The notes below the pieces were generated by a model. That model saw only the letters and a list, made by a program, of their open reading frames with translations, ran no database searches and was not told the origin of the DNA. A stretch of 64,000 nt of DNA, taken from the NCBI GenBank assembly GCA_028278525.1, contig JANQEE010000013.1, forward strand, positions 124,001 to 188,000. Direction: 5' to 3'. The DNA is from Minwuiaceae bacterium. Lineage in GTDB: Bacteria; Pseudomonadota; Alphaproteobacteria; Minwuiales; Minwuiaceae. The translations under genes and the position numbers were made by a program. Shown here in pieces: positions 32,348 to 41,095 of this stretch (the stretch's first letter is position 1; the number at the start of each line of letters is the position of its first letter).

Positions 32348-33118
32348 CTAGGCCGCAAGGCAATCGTCCGGCAGCGGGACAAGCGGCGAGAAGTCCTGTT
32401 CGTGCTGACGCCGCGGCAGGCCCAGCTTGGCCGGACGGTTCGACACCGGATTGACGATCGAGGAATAGATCCAACGAGACCAGGGCGAGATGTTCTCGGG
32501 CGAGCCGTGCAGCAGGCGATCGCCGAAAATCACGCCCGTTCCCCGCCCGCCGGTGATCGACACGAGGCCGGTGGTGCCTATCACCCGCGCCACCTCGGCA
32601 TCCGGGATGGTCCAAAGCTCCCACTTCTCGCCGTCGACGCTCCGCTCCGCGCGGACGTCCAGCTTATGCGAGCCCGGCGCGAAATAGAGCGGGCCGTTGA
32701 ACTCGCTGACATCGTCCAGGAAGACGTGCAGGTTCAGCGCCAGCGGTCGTGGCACGCCGTCTCGGCTGTGATGGGTCGCGAAGTCGGTATGCCAGTCGAA
32801 CCCGCCGCCGCCGAAGCCGGCCTTCGCGTTGATCTTGCACTGTTGCAGGTAGACGTCCTCGCCCAGGATCTGCAGGGCCGGTTCCAGCAGACGCGGGTGC
32901 CGCGCCAGACGGCCGAACAGCGGGTCGCGACGATGCAGACCCAGCATGTTGCGCACCTGCGCGCCGTCGGCCTCGCGCGTGTTGTCGTCGCATGTCTCGG
33001 CCATCAGTGCGGGCACCGAGACACGCAGGACGCCGATCTCCTGCGGCGAAAATAGATCGGGCAGAACCAGGTAACCGTCGCGGTCCAGGTCCACCCGTTG
33101 CTCGTCCGTCAATCGCAT
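32348..33118 (-). CDS. PhyH family Fe(II)/2-oxoglutarate dioxygenase (1)
   Basis: 256 residues. Iron ligands are HTD in FDWHTDF near 115-121 and a distal His in RLLHGSPEN. A following Arg (SRWIYSS) may hold 2-oxoglutarate. Family members hydroxylate amino acids, ectoine or acyl-CoA. The start is ATG 33118 with GGGGGA upstream, chosen over an in-frame start 21 bases earlier. It is divergent from an Lrp regulator, which hints at an amino-acid-related substrate. Confidence 0.87.
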   Translation of the reverse strand: MRLTDEQRVDLDRDGYLVLPDLFSPQEIGVLRVSVPALMAETCDDNTREADGAQVRNMLGLHRRDPLFGRLARHPRLLEPALQILGEDVYLQQCKINAKAGFGGGGFDWHTDFATHHSRDGVPRPLALNLHVFLDDVSEFNGPLYFAPGSHKLDVRAERSVDGEKWELWTIPDAEVARVIGTTGLVSITGGRGTGVIFGDRLLHGSPENISPWSRWIYSSIVNPVSNRPAKLGLPRRQHEQDFSPLVPLPDDCLAA

Positions 33119-33254
33119 GATTTCCCCCTTCGCTGTCACATCCGAATTGCGAGGAAAATAGGGCGATGACGTTGGGCATGTCCGCGCGTTTCTTGATGTC
33201 AGTCACTTTACAGGAGCGATAATCCGCTACAATTCGCTTTCTAAGGTGGAGAAT

Positions 33255-33746
33255 ATGTCAAAGATCGAGCTGGACGCGATCGACCTGCGAATCCTGGCGG
33301 CGCTGCAAAGCGACGCCCGGATCAGCAATGTCGATCTTGCAAAACTCGCCGGGCTGTCCCCGACACCCTGCCTGCGCCGCATCCGCCGCCTGGAGGAAGC
33401 AGGCGTAATCGCCGGCTATTCGGCGCGGCTGGACCGGGAGAAAACGGGCCTGTCGATGACGGTGTTCGTCCACATCAGCCTGGAAAACCGCGACCCGGAG
33501 CATGTCGAAAAGTTCCACCGGGCGGTCGCGCCGATCCCCGAGGTCGTCACCTATCACGCGCTGACCGGCCAGCACGACTTCCTGCTGGAAGTGGTGGTGC
33601 CCGACTGGCGCCGCTTCACCGAACTGATGCTCGGCCAGCTAGGCGGGTTGCCGGGCGTCAAGGACATCTACAGCACCGTGGTGCTGGAAACCTTCAAACA
33701 AACTCGCGCCCTGCCGCTGCCAGCGGCGGGCAGGCGGGCGGGTTGA
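33255..33746 (+). CDS. Lrp/AsnC family transcriptional regulator
   Basis: 163 residues. An N-terminal winged helix (LDAIDLRILAALQSDARIS, LSPTPCLRRIRRLEEAGVI) is followed by an AsnC ligand domain (about 70-150). ATG 33255 follows GGTGGAG, preferred over GTG 33246. It is divergent from the PhyH/dehydrogenase operon, which it probably controls in response to an amino acid. The 136-base gap holds weak promoter-like matches only. Confidence 0.92.
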   Translation: MSKIELDAIDLRILAALQSDARISNVDLAKLAGLSPTPCLRRIRRLEEAGVIAGYSARLDREKTGLSMTVFVHISLENRDPEHVEKFHRAVAPIPEVVTYHALTGQHDFLLEVVVPDWRRFTELMLGQLGGLPGVKDIYSTVVLETFKQTRALPLPAAGRRAG

Positions 33747-33756
33747 ACGACGCTGG

Positions 33757-33845
33757 CTGTCATTGCCAGCGGAGCGAAGCAATCTCGAGAGGCAGTACTC
33801 TGCGTTTTCCAGATCGCCGCGGCCCTGCTGGCCTCGCGATGACGG
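33757..33845. repeat. Dispersed intergenic repeat, copy 1
   Basis: 89 bases, highly similar to 37120-37208. It begins CTGTCATTG and ends CTCGCGATGACSG, with AGCGAAGCAATCTCGAG inside. Ends are complementary (GTCATTGC- and -GCGATGAC), giving a folded REP-like element. This family of repeats is widespread in GC-rich proteobacteria. Confidence 0.8.
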
Positions 33846-33857
33846 CGTCGCGGCCCG

Positions 33858-35042
33858 CTAAACCGGACTGTCCTGCATCTCCAGATGCAACATCTCCCCG
33901 ATATAGGGATGCGCCTCGGCCACGGCCTCGTTCAGTTCCACCCCGAGCCCCGGCTCGGCCGGCGGAATCACATAACCGTCCTCCCACCTGACCGGCTTCG
34001 TCAGAATGTCGGCGTGGAAGCCGCCCCAGGTCAGAATGCTTTCCAGGATCAGAAAGTTCGGGCTGCAGGCGGCGATCTGGATGTTCGCCGCGCCGACAAT
34101 CGGCCCGCAATAGAGATGCGGCGCGATCGATGCGTAGTGGGTTTCGGCCATGCCGGCGATCTTCTTCGCCTCCAGCAGCCCGCCGACCCGACCCAGATTC
34201 ATCTGCAGGATCGACGCCGCGCCGTTTTCGAGCAGCCGCGCGAACTCGTACTTCGTGGTCAGGCGTTCGCCAGTTGCGATGGGAATGCTGGTATGGTCGG
34301 CGACCCGGGCCATGCGCTCCGGCATGTCCGGCGGTGTCGGCTCTTCGAACCAGAGCGGGTCGGATTTCTCCAGCCGTTTGGCCAGACGGATTGCGCCTGA
34401 CGTCGTCATCTGGCCGTGGGTGCCAACCAGAAGATCGGCCCTGGCGCCGACCGCTTCCCGCACCGCAGCCGTGAAGGTCTCTGCATGCTCCAACACCTCC
34501 GGCGTCAGGTGCCGCGGATCGAACGCGGTATAGGGTCGGATCGGATCGAACTTCACTGCCGTAAAGCCCTGGGCCACGTATTGCGCCGCCCGCTCGCCCG
34601 CCGCGGCACCGTCTTCGTAGACGTCCCCTTTGTCGCCGTCCTCGGGATAGATATAGGTGTAGGATCGCAGGCGCTCGTGCACCAGACCGCCGAGCAACTG
34701 ATAGACCGGCTTGTTGGTTTCCTTGCCGACGATGTCCCAACAGGCCATTTCGATCCCGCTTAGGACGCCCATCATCGAAATATCGGGCCGCTGCGTGAAG
34801 CCGGCCGAGTAAGCGCGCCGCCAGAGCCGCTCGATCCGGAACGGGTCGTTGCCGATCACGTAGCGCGCGCAGACGTCCTCGACCATGCGCGCCACCACAT
34901 GCGGGTCGAACGGCACCGAGTAGACCTCGCCGTAACCGACGACACCGCTGTCCGTCGTCAGCTTGACGAAAATGAAATAACGCCCGCCGAAGTGCGGCGG
35001 CGGATTGCCGACCACGAATGTCTTTACGTCGGTTACCTTCAT
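33858..35042 (-). CDS. Enolase-superfamily (mandelate racemase/galactonate dehydratase-like) protein
   Basis: 394 residues, N-terminal capping domain then TIM barrel. Recognised motifs are WFEEPTPPD, ATGERL (both metal-ligand Glu) and APHLYCGP (catalytic His). At the usual D-x-H-G metal site it reads GTHGQ, so the first Asp is Gly, and the QPD Asp is Asn (LQMNL). This is either a subfamily with altered chemistry or a weaker enzyme. It would act on a sugar acid or related hydroxyacid. It lies 16 bases after an iron-containing alcohol dehydrogenase, the same operon. Confidence 0.85.
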   Translation of the reverse strand: MKVTDVKTFVVGNPPPHFGGRYFIFVKLTTDSGVVGYGEVYSVPFDPHVVARMVEDVCARYVIGNDPFRIERLWRRAYSAGFTQRPDISMMGVLSGIEMACWDIVGKETNKPVYQLLGGLVHERLRSYTYIYPEDGDKGDVYEDGAAAGERAAQYVAQGFTAVKFDPIRPYTAFDPRHLTPEVLEHAETFTAAVREAVGARADLLVGTHGQMTTSGAIRLAKRLEKSDPLWFEEPTPPDMPERMARVADHTSIPIATGERLTTKYEFARLLENGAASILQMNLGRVGGLLEAKKIAGMAETHYASIAPHLYCGPIVGAANIQIAACSPNFLILESILTWGGFHADILTKPVRWEDGYVIPPAEPGLGVELNEAVAEAHPYIGEMLHLEMQDSPV

Positions 35043-35058
35043 CTTGAGGCGTCCTCTC

Positions 35059-36228
35059 TCAGGCCATTGCCATCATCGCCGCGGCGAAGCGGTCGATATC
35101 GGCGTCGCTTACCGTGCGGGTGACGATCTGGCGCATATACTGGGTGTCCGGCGCTTTCATTTCCATCGCCAGATCGGCCGCGCCGTAAGGACTGAGCGCT
35201 TCAGGCAGTTTGCGCTCGACGCCGCAACGGGTGATGAAGTCGGAATACCAGTCGACCAGCGCCGCCCCGTCCCGCGGCAGGCCGATCGCCGTCGCCGCCT
35301 CGGCGAAGGCGCCGTCGTCCGCCTCGACCTGCCAACCGAGCACCACCTCCAGGCCGAGCCCGGTCGCCAGACCGTGATGGACCGGTCCCAGCGCGGCGAT
35401 GGCGTGCGAAATGTTATGCGCCATGCCCGTCGAGCAGTTGTCGATGGCAATGCCGGCATAGGCGGACCCCAGCAGCATATCGCCGCGCGCGGCTACGTTG
35501 TCCGGCTCTCGCACCGCGGTCTCCAACGCGCCGGCGATCAGCCCCAGCGCCCGGTGCGCATAGACGTCGTTGGCCGCGTGCCGGCGCGCATTGGTGCAGG
35601 ATTCCAGCGCGTGGGCGAAAGCGTCCATCCCGGTCCAGGCGGTCAGGTGCGACGGCAGCGTCACCGTCAGTTCCGGATCCAGGATCACCAGGTCCGGTTT
35701 CGTCTCCGGCCCCCAGACCCAGTTCTTTTTGCCGGCGTTGCTGGTGAAGATATTGGTCGACGACAGTTCGGAACCGGTGCCGGCCGTGGTCGGCAGGCAG
35801 ATCTTCGGCAGCGGGTCCTTCGGAAGCGAATCGCCGTCCATCGCGAAGTCGGCCGGAGAGCGGCCGGTCCGCGCCACGGTCGCCGCGACCTTGCCGATAT
35901 CCATCGCCGACCCGCCGCCCAGGCAGATCACTAGCCCCGCGCCGTTTGACCGAACGAAATCCGTCGCGGCCTCCAACTGCGCCTGCTTCGGCTCGCCGTC
36001 GACACCGTCGAAGGTAGCGACACCCGCGCCCGCCTGTTCCAACGCCTCGACCACCGGCGCCGCCAGACCCAGCGCGACCAGCGGCCCGTCCGCGACCAGC
36101 ACCACCGGCTTGCCGGCCTCGCAAAGCGCCGCCGCATCGCCGGCAATCGACCGCGAACGGCCGGCGCCGAAATGGATCTCCGGGATCCGCCCGAGCGTGA
36201 ACTCCATCATGTCCGTCGTGCCGTTCAT
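35059..36228 (-). CDS. Iron-containing alcohol dehydrogenase
   Basis: 389 residues. NAD-binding GGGSAMDIGK near 99-108; PTTAGTGSE near 144-152; metal ligands Asp and His in TGMDAFAHALES near 198-209, with later His residues in AHNISHAIAALGPVHHG. It oxidises an alcohol or reduces an aldehyde, possibly maleylacetate-like or a diol. It is upstream of the enolase-superfamily gene and divergent from a PhyH dioxygenase. Confidence 0.92.
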   Translation of the reverse strand: MNGTTDMMEFTLGRIPEIHFGAGRSRSIAGDAAALCEAGKPVVLVADGPLVALGLAAPVVEALEQAGAGVATFDGVDGEPKQAQLEAATDFVRSNGAGLVICLGGGSAMDIGKVAATVARTGRSPADFAMDGDSLPKDPLPKICLPTTAGTGSELSSTNIFTSNAGKKNWVWGPETKPDLVILDPELTVTLPSHLTAWTGMDAFAHALESCTNARRHAANDVYAHRALGLIAGALETAVREPDNVAARGDMLLGSAYAGIAIDNCSTGMAHNISHAIAALGPVHHGLATGLGLEVVLGWQVEADDGAFAEAATAIGLPRDGAALVDWYSDFITRCGVERKLPEALSPYGAADLAMEMKAPDTQYMRQIVTRTVSDADIDRFAAAMMAMA

Positions 36229-36349
36229 CTCGCCTCGCCAGTCAGGAAACGCGCGCCATTAGCATCAAAATACCAACCCGCCAAGAGGCTGAATTTGACC
36301 TGTCCGCCGCCGAATGTTGTGATTTGGCCGGATTGGATGGGTGAGAGCC

Positions 36350-37114
36350 ATGCTGACAGACGCCGAAATCGCCGCCTATCACGAGGACGGCTTCGTCGTG
36401 CCGGACTACCGGCTGCCGGACGAGACGATCGAGGCCATTCGCACCGACCATGACCGTCTGATCGCCCGACACCCGGAATTCCGCGACTACTGCCCGAACG
36501 TGCTGGCCTACGACCTGTCGTTCCTGAACTATGCCCGCACGCCGGAGATCGTCGACATGGTCGAGCAGTTGATCGGCCCCGACTTCGCGCTCTGGAACTC
36601 GTCCTTCTTCGCCAAGCCGGCGCTGAACGGCCGCAAGACGCCCTGGCATCAGGATGGCGAATACTGGCCGATCCGGCCCATCGCCACCTGCTCCGCCTGG
36701 ATCGCCGTCGACGATTCCACGCCCGAGAACGGCTGCCTCCGGGTCATCAAGGGTTCGCACAAGCAAAAGCGGCTCTACCCGCACGACACCAACCCGAGCA
36801 AGGACCTGACCCTGAACCAGGAAATCGAAGCCGCCGCCTACAACGAGGAGGACGCGGTCGACATCGTGCTCCAGGCGGGACAGTTCTCCCTGCACGACGT
36901 CTTTTTGGTGCACGGCTCCGAAGCCAACCGGTCCGACAAGCCGCGCCGCGGCATGACCCTCCGCTTCATGCCGACCACCTCGGTGTTCGATCGCGAACTG
37001 GCCGTCGAACAGGCCCGCGCCAAGGATCTGCTGGTTGGCCACGAACAGCGCACCCTCTATCTGATGCGCGGCACCGACCGCTCCGGCAAAAACGACTTCC
37101 GCATGCGCCGATAG
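36350..37114 (+). CDS. PhyH family Fe(II)/2-oxoglutarate dioxygenase (2)
   Basis: 254 residues. Iron site WHQDGEYW near 101-108 (H-x-D) and distal His in FLVHGSEANRS, with Arg in RRGMTLRFMP for 2-oxoglutarate. It differs clearly from the PhyH protein at 32.3-33.1 kb and is not a recent duplicate. ATG 36350 is chosen behind GGATGGGTGAG. It is divergent from the Fe-alcohol dehydrogenase gene. The substrate is unknown. Confidence 0.88.
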   Translation: MLTDAEIAAYHEDGFVVPDYRLPDETIEAIRTDHDRLIARHPEFRDYCPNVLAYDLSFLNYARTPEIVDMVEQLIGPDFALWNSSFFAKPALNGRKTPWHQDGEYWPIRPIATCSAWIAVDDSTPENGCLRVIKGSHKQKRLYPHDTNPSKDLTLNQEIEAAAYNEEDAVDIVLQAGQFSLHDVFLVHGSEANRSDKPRRGMTLRFMPTTSVFDRELAVEQARAKDLLVGHEQRTLYLMRGTDRSGKNDFRMRR

Positions 37115-37119
37115 CCCCG

Positions 37120-37208
37120 CTGTCATTGCGAGCGCAGCGAAGCAATCTCGAGCGGCCACGCTCCGTGTTTTCCAGATCGCCACGGCCCTCCGGGCCTCGC
37201 GATGACCG
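37120..37208. repeat. Dispersed intergenic repeat, copy 2
   Basis: 89 bases, mate of 33757-33845, placed directly after the PhyH gene. Core strings TCATTGCGAGCGCAGCGAAG and TTTTCCAGATCGCC are recognisable. The ends can pair. Confidence 0.8.
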
Positions 37209-37283
37209 TTTAAGGCCACGCCACTCCCCTTGACAGACCGCCGCACCTGGTAATTCTTGGCGCCGTCAGCCAAGGGAGCCTGC

Positions 37284-37970
37284 ATGACCTACGTGATTGC
37301 CGAACCGGCCCGCACCGCCCTGCCCGTCTCCGGAGAAGACGGCCTGTTTCCCGTGCACCGCATCTACTGCGTCGGCCGCAACTACGCCGACCACGCGGTG
37401 GAGATGGGCCACGACCCCGACAAGGAACCGCCATTCTTCTTCCAGAAGAACCCGGATAACCTGTTGCCGGCCGGCGAGGACTTCCCCTATCCGACCAAAA
37501 CCGAGGACGTGCATCACGAGATCGAGCTGGTCGTGGCACTGGCCAAGGGCGGTCAGGACATCGCTGTCGACCAGGCGCTCGAACACGTCTACGGCTATGC
37601 CGTCGGTCTGGATATGACCCGCCGCGACCTGCAGGCGGAGGCCAAGAAGCTCGGCCGCCCCTGGGAAGTCGGCAAGGCTTTCGAGCAATCGGCCCCCTGC
37701 GGCCCAATCGTGCCCGCCGCCCATATCGGCCATCCGGCCGCCGGTGCCATCTGGCTCAAGATCAACGGCGAGACCCGCCAGCAGGGCGATCTGGATCAAC
37801 TGCTATGGAAAGTGCCGGAAGCGATCTCCTACCTTTCCGGCCTGTTCGCGCTGCAGCCCGGCGACCTGATTTTCACCGGCACCCCGGCCGGCGTCGGCCC
37901 CGTTCAACGCGGCGACCAGTTGCACGGTCACATCGACGGTATCGGCGACCTGGAAGTGCGTGTGGTCTGA
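37284..37970 (+). CDS. Fumarylacetoacetate hydrolase family, fumarylpyruvate hydrolase-like
   Basis: 228 residues. Typical strings are YCVGRNYADHAVEMGHDP near 28-45, PFFFQKNPDNLLP near 51-63, the metal-binding EDVHHEIELV near 73-82 and GYAVGLDMTRRDLQ near 104-117. The nearest remembered relatives are fumarylpyruvate hydrolases of the gentisate pathway. ATG 37284 has AAGGGAG in front. No gentisate dioxygenase is nearby, so the exact diketo acid substrate is open. Confidence 0.88.
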   Translation: MTYVIAEPARTALPVSGEDGLFPVHRIYCVGRNYADHAVEMGHDPDKEPPFFFQKNPDNLLPAGEDFPYPTKTEDVHHEIELVVALAKGGQDIAVDQALEHVYGYAVGLDMTRRDLQAEAKKLGRPWEVGKAFEQSAPCGPIVPAAHIGHPAAGAIWLKINGETRQQGDLDQLLWKVPEAISYLSGLFALQPGDLIFTGTPAGVGPVQRGDQLHGHIDGIGDLEVRVV

Positions 37971-37989
37971 CGGGGCCGCCTTGCGCTAA

Positions 37990-39291
37990 TCAGCCCCGCA
38001 GCGTCACCCGGTCCGGCAGGAACATCACGATCTCCGGCACCAGCGTGATCAGGATCGCCATACCGATCATGATCGCGAAGAACGGCAGGGCGGCGCGGGC
38101 GATGCGGCCGATCCGCTCGCCGGTCATCGCCTGAATGACGAACAGGTTGAAGCCGACCGGCGGCGTGATCTGCGCCGTCTCCACCACGATCACCAGAAAG
38201 ATGCCGAACCAGATCGGGTCGAAACCCTGCGCCACCACCAACGGCAATGTGATCGGCAGCGTCATCACGATCGCCGACATGCCTTCCAACACGCAGCCGA
38301 GCGCCGCGTAGAACACCAACAGCAGCATGATCAGTTCGAACGCCGAGAGCTCCAGTCCGGCGATCTCGGTCGCGATCATGCGCGGCACGCCGAGGAAGCC
38401 CATCGCCACCGACAGGAACACCGCGCCGGTGATGATCAGCCCGATCATCGACGTTGTGCGCACTGCGCCAAGGCAGGCGAGCGAGAGGTTTCGCCAATTC
38501 AGAGAATTCTGCAGGGCACTGACGATCAGTGCGCCCAGCACGCCGACCGCCGCTGCCTCCGACGGGCTGGCGTAGCCGCCATACATCGACCCCAGCACCA
38601 TGGCGATCAGCAGGGCGACCGGGCCTAAGTTGATCAGCCCGGTGAAACGCTGCGCCCAGGTCACGTCGTCCCGCGCGGCCGGCACCAGCGACCGGTCGAT
38701 GGTGGTGCGCGCGCCGAGATAGACCATGTACAGCCCGGCCAGAATCAGCCCCGGCACGACGCCGGCGATAAACAGTTTCAGGATCGAGGTTTCCGACAGC
38801 ACCCCGTAGATGATCAGCACGATCGATGGCGGGATCAGCAGCCCCAGCGTGCCGGCGCCGGCCAGCGACCCCATCACGATGTCCCGATTGTAGCCGCGCC
38901 GGAACAGTTCGCCGAGCGTGATCCGCCCGACCGTGGCCGAGGTCGCCGCCGACGAGCCGGAGATCGCCGCGAACAGCGTGCAGCCGAGCACGTTGACATG
39001 CAGCAGCCGGCCCGGCAGCCGGTTGGCCCAGGGCGCGAGCCCCCGGAACAGGGAATCCGACAGCTTGGTGTGGAACAGGATCTCCGCCATCAGGATGAAT
39101 AAAGGCAGCGCGATCAGTTCCGGCGTCGTCGCGGTGCCGTAGGTGATCTGCGCCAGCAGCTTCTCGACCGGCATCGTCCGGAACGCTTCAAGCGAGATAA
39201 TCCCGACCGCGAACAGCGCCAGACCGACCCAGACGCCGAGTCCGAGCGCCAGCACCAGGACGATGACGATGGTACTGGCGATACCCGCCAT
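37990..39291 (-). CDS. TRAP transporter large membrane subunit (DctM type)
   Basis: 433 residues, about 12 membrane helices, the usual size. Conserved strings include FAAISGSSAATSATVG near 108-123, GSLAGAGTLGLLIPPS and ETAQITPPVGFNLFV. It forms the sodium-coupled channel. The start overlaps the small-subunit stop by one base. Its operon order is substrate-binding protein, small subunit, large subunit. Confidence 0.94.
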   Translation of the reverse strand: MAGIASTIVIVLVLALGLGVWVGLALFAVGIISLEAFRTMPVEKLLAQITYGTATTPELIALPLFILMAEILFHTKLSDSLFRGLAPWANRLPGRLLHVNVLGCTLFAAISGSSAATSATVGRITLGELFRRGYNRDIVMGSLAGAGTLGLLIPPSIVLIIYGVLSETSILKLFIAGVVPGLILAGLYMVYLGARTTIDRSLVPAARDDVTWAQRFTGLINLGPVALLIAMVLGSMYGGYASPSEAAAVGVLGALIVSALQNSLNWRNLSLACLGAVRTTSMIGLIITGAVFLSVAMGFLGVPRMIATEIAGLELSAFELIMLLLVFYAALGCVLEGMSAIVMTLPITLPLVVAQGFDPIWFGIFLVIVVETAQITPPVGFNLFVIQAMTGERIGRIARAALPFFAIMIGMAILITLVPEIVMFLPDRVTLRG

Positions 39292-39818
39292 CAGCGATCC
39301 GCCGCCAGGTCATCGGCAGTGGCGGCAAGCTCCGGCGGCTCGCCGATCAACACCCGTACCAGGCGGGCGGCCAGTTGCAGGGCGAACAGCACGCAACCGA
39401 AAGCGATGCCGCCCTGCGGCACGATCAGAGGCGTCGCGACCGAGGTCGCCGACCGGCTGCCGCCGGCCCACGACCCGGCCGCCATCTGCACCATCGCAAC
39501 CGCGATGAAGCCCGTGATCGCCAGCCCGGCAACGGTCGCCACGATATCGATCGCTCGCGCAAACCGTGGCGGCACGTTGGCGGTCAGCAGCGACACGCGC
39601 ACGTGGGCGCCGGTGCGCAGGGCGTAGGACGCACCGCAGAAGATCGCCACCGCCATGCAATAGCTGGAATATTCCCAGGCGAAGCTGAGGCTGACGTTGA
39701 ACGCGGCCCTGGCGACGATTTCGCTCAGGATCAAAACCGCAATCGCCGCCAACAGCACCGCTGACACCGCACCCACGGCAACCGACACCCGGTCGCTGAT
39801 CGCCAGAAGCCTGTCCAT
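39291..39818 (-). CDS. TRAP transporter small membrane subunit (DctQ type)
   Basis: 175 residues, four membrane helices, with WEYSSYCMAVAIFCGASYAL near 46-65 as the family signature. ATG 39818 is chosen; an overlapping GTG is one codon upstream. It is required with the large subunit for transport. Confidence 0.9.
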   Translation of the reverse strand: MDRLLAISDRVSVAVGAVSAVLLAAIAVLILSEIVARAAFNVSLSFAWEYSSYCMAVAIFCGASYALRTGAHVRVSLLTANVPPRFARAIDIVATVAGLAITGFIAVAMVQMAAGSWAGGSRSATSVATPLIVPQGGIAFGCVLFALQLAARLVRVLIGEPPELAATADDLAADR

Positions 39819-39885
39819 CACCGACCAATCCGCCTGCTCCCCGGCCGCAGCCGGGGAGCTTTACCGAGCCGACGCACCGGGCGGC

Positions 39886-40899
39886 TTACTGGCCGATCGC
39901 CTTCCGGTAGGCGCCGATCACGTCCGCGCTCTTTCCGCCGACCTCCTTGATGAACACGTCCACCATGCCGGCGGTGCGGCCCTGCATCTCGGTCAGCATG
40001 GCCGGCGTCACTTCGCCCATGGTCACGCCGTTATCGGTCAGGATCTTGGCCTTGGCCTCGTCCTCCTGCTGGCTGACCTGCCAGAAATCCGGCTCCAGCC
40101 GCCTGGCGACCTCTTCGATCGCGGCCCGTTGTTCATCGCTGAGTCCGTTCCACGCGTCCAGGTTGACCGCCACCACGTTGGAGCCCCAGACATGGCTGGT
40201 CGGGTACATGTATTTCAGGAACTCCCAGAACTTGCCGTCGACGCCGGAGCTTGCCGACGTCGTCACCGCGTCGATCGTGCCCGCGGCCAATGCCGGCACC
40301 ACCTCGCCCCAGGGCAACAGCACCGACGTCATGCCGACGCCGTTGAACAGGTCCGTGGTCGACCGGTTATAGGTGCGGATCTTGATGCCTTTCAGGTCAT
40401 CGACCGTCTTGGCCGGCACCTTCGTGTATACGTACTGGCGCGGCCACGGCACCATATACAGGATCTTCTGGTTCCATTTCTCGGCGGCGATCTTCTCGAT
40501 CTCCGGCCGCCAGTGCTTATTCAGCGTCTGTAAATCCTCGTAGCCGGTGGCCAGGAACGGCATGCTTTCCAAGCCGAAGAACGGCTCCTCGCCGACCTGC
40601 TGCGACAGGAAGTAGTCGCCGATCGGCACCAGGCCGTCGCGCAGCGACTTCAGCATCTCCGGCCCCTTGAAGCCGAGCGAGCCGCCGGAATGGATGTTGA
40701 TGGTGATCTCGCCGCCGGTTGCCTTGTTCACTTCCTCGGCAAAGGTTTTCGCGTTCGCCACATGGAAATTGCCGTCCGGCCAAGCCAGCGGCAGGTCCCA
40801 TGTGGTCGCCGCTGCCGCTTGGGACAGGGCGCCCGCGGTCCCGATCGCCAACGCGGTCGCCGTGGCTAACGCAGCCCGTCTGATTGTCGTTATCGTCAT
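39886..40899 (-). CDS. TRAP transporter substrate-binding protein (DctP type)
   Basis: 337 residues with a signal peptide (about 1-31) and a DctP domain. The conserved Arg site lies in IKIRTYNRSTTDLF near 154-167, where carboxylate ligands are bound. ATG 40899 has GGAGG upstream. The ligand is probably an organic or aromatic acid; the neighbouring hydrolase and dehydrogenases fit a catabolic pathway. An inverted repeat lies in the leader. Confidence 0.92.
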   Translation of the reverse strand: MTITTIRRAALATATALAIGTAGALSQAAAATTWDLPLAWPDGNFHVANAKTFAEEVNKATGGEITINIHSGGSLGFKGPEMLKSLRDGLVPIGDYFLSQQVGEEPFFGLESMPFLATGYEDLQTLNKHWRPEIEKIAAEKWNQKILYMVPWPRQYVYTKVPAKTVDDLKGIKIRTYNRSTTDLFNGVGMTSVLLPWGEVVPALAAGTIDAVTTSASSGVDGKFWEFLKYMYPTSHVWGSNVVAVNLDAWNGLSDEQRAAIEEVARRLEPDFWQVSQQEDEAKAKILTDNGVTMGEVTPAMLTEMQGRTAGMVDVFIKEVGGKSADVIGAYRKAIGQ

Positions 40900-40925
40900 T
40901 ATTGCCTCCACTGTTTTCATTGTCA

Positions 40926-40945
40926 GGCGTGTCCAACAACACGCC
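40926..40945. promoter_or_regulatory. Inverted repeat upstream of the TRAP operon
   Basis: GGCGTGT-CCAACA-ACACGCC, a perfect 7-bp inverted repeat 27 bases before the start codon of the binding protein. It could be an operator or a leader hairpin. Confidence 0.35.
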
Positions 40946-41060
40946 ATAGCCTCGGATCCCCTGGACCCGGACGTGACGATTATGTCGCCTAGCTTATATC
41001 GGGCACGAACCCGGCGCCACCGCATGCCATCTTCTGTAACGCCCGGCCTGTTCGCTGCAT

Positions 41061-41086
41061 CCAATTGGTCAGCGACAGCCAATTGG
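41061..41086. promoter_or_regulatory. Two CCAATTGG palindromes before the cytochrome c gene
   Basis: CCAATTGG occurs at 41061-41068 and 41079-41086, 18 bp apart, ending just before the GGAGAG ribosome site. Possible paired operator; the second copy would overlap the ribosome site. Confidence 0.3.
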
Positions 41087-41095
41087 AGAGTCTCA

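Noticed and set aside
33207-33233. TTTACA-N15-TACAAT promoter for the Lrp gene
   Set aside because: The spacer is too short for a confident call and an overlapping alternative exists.
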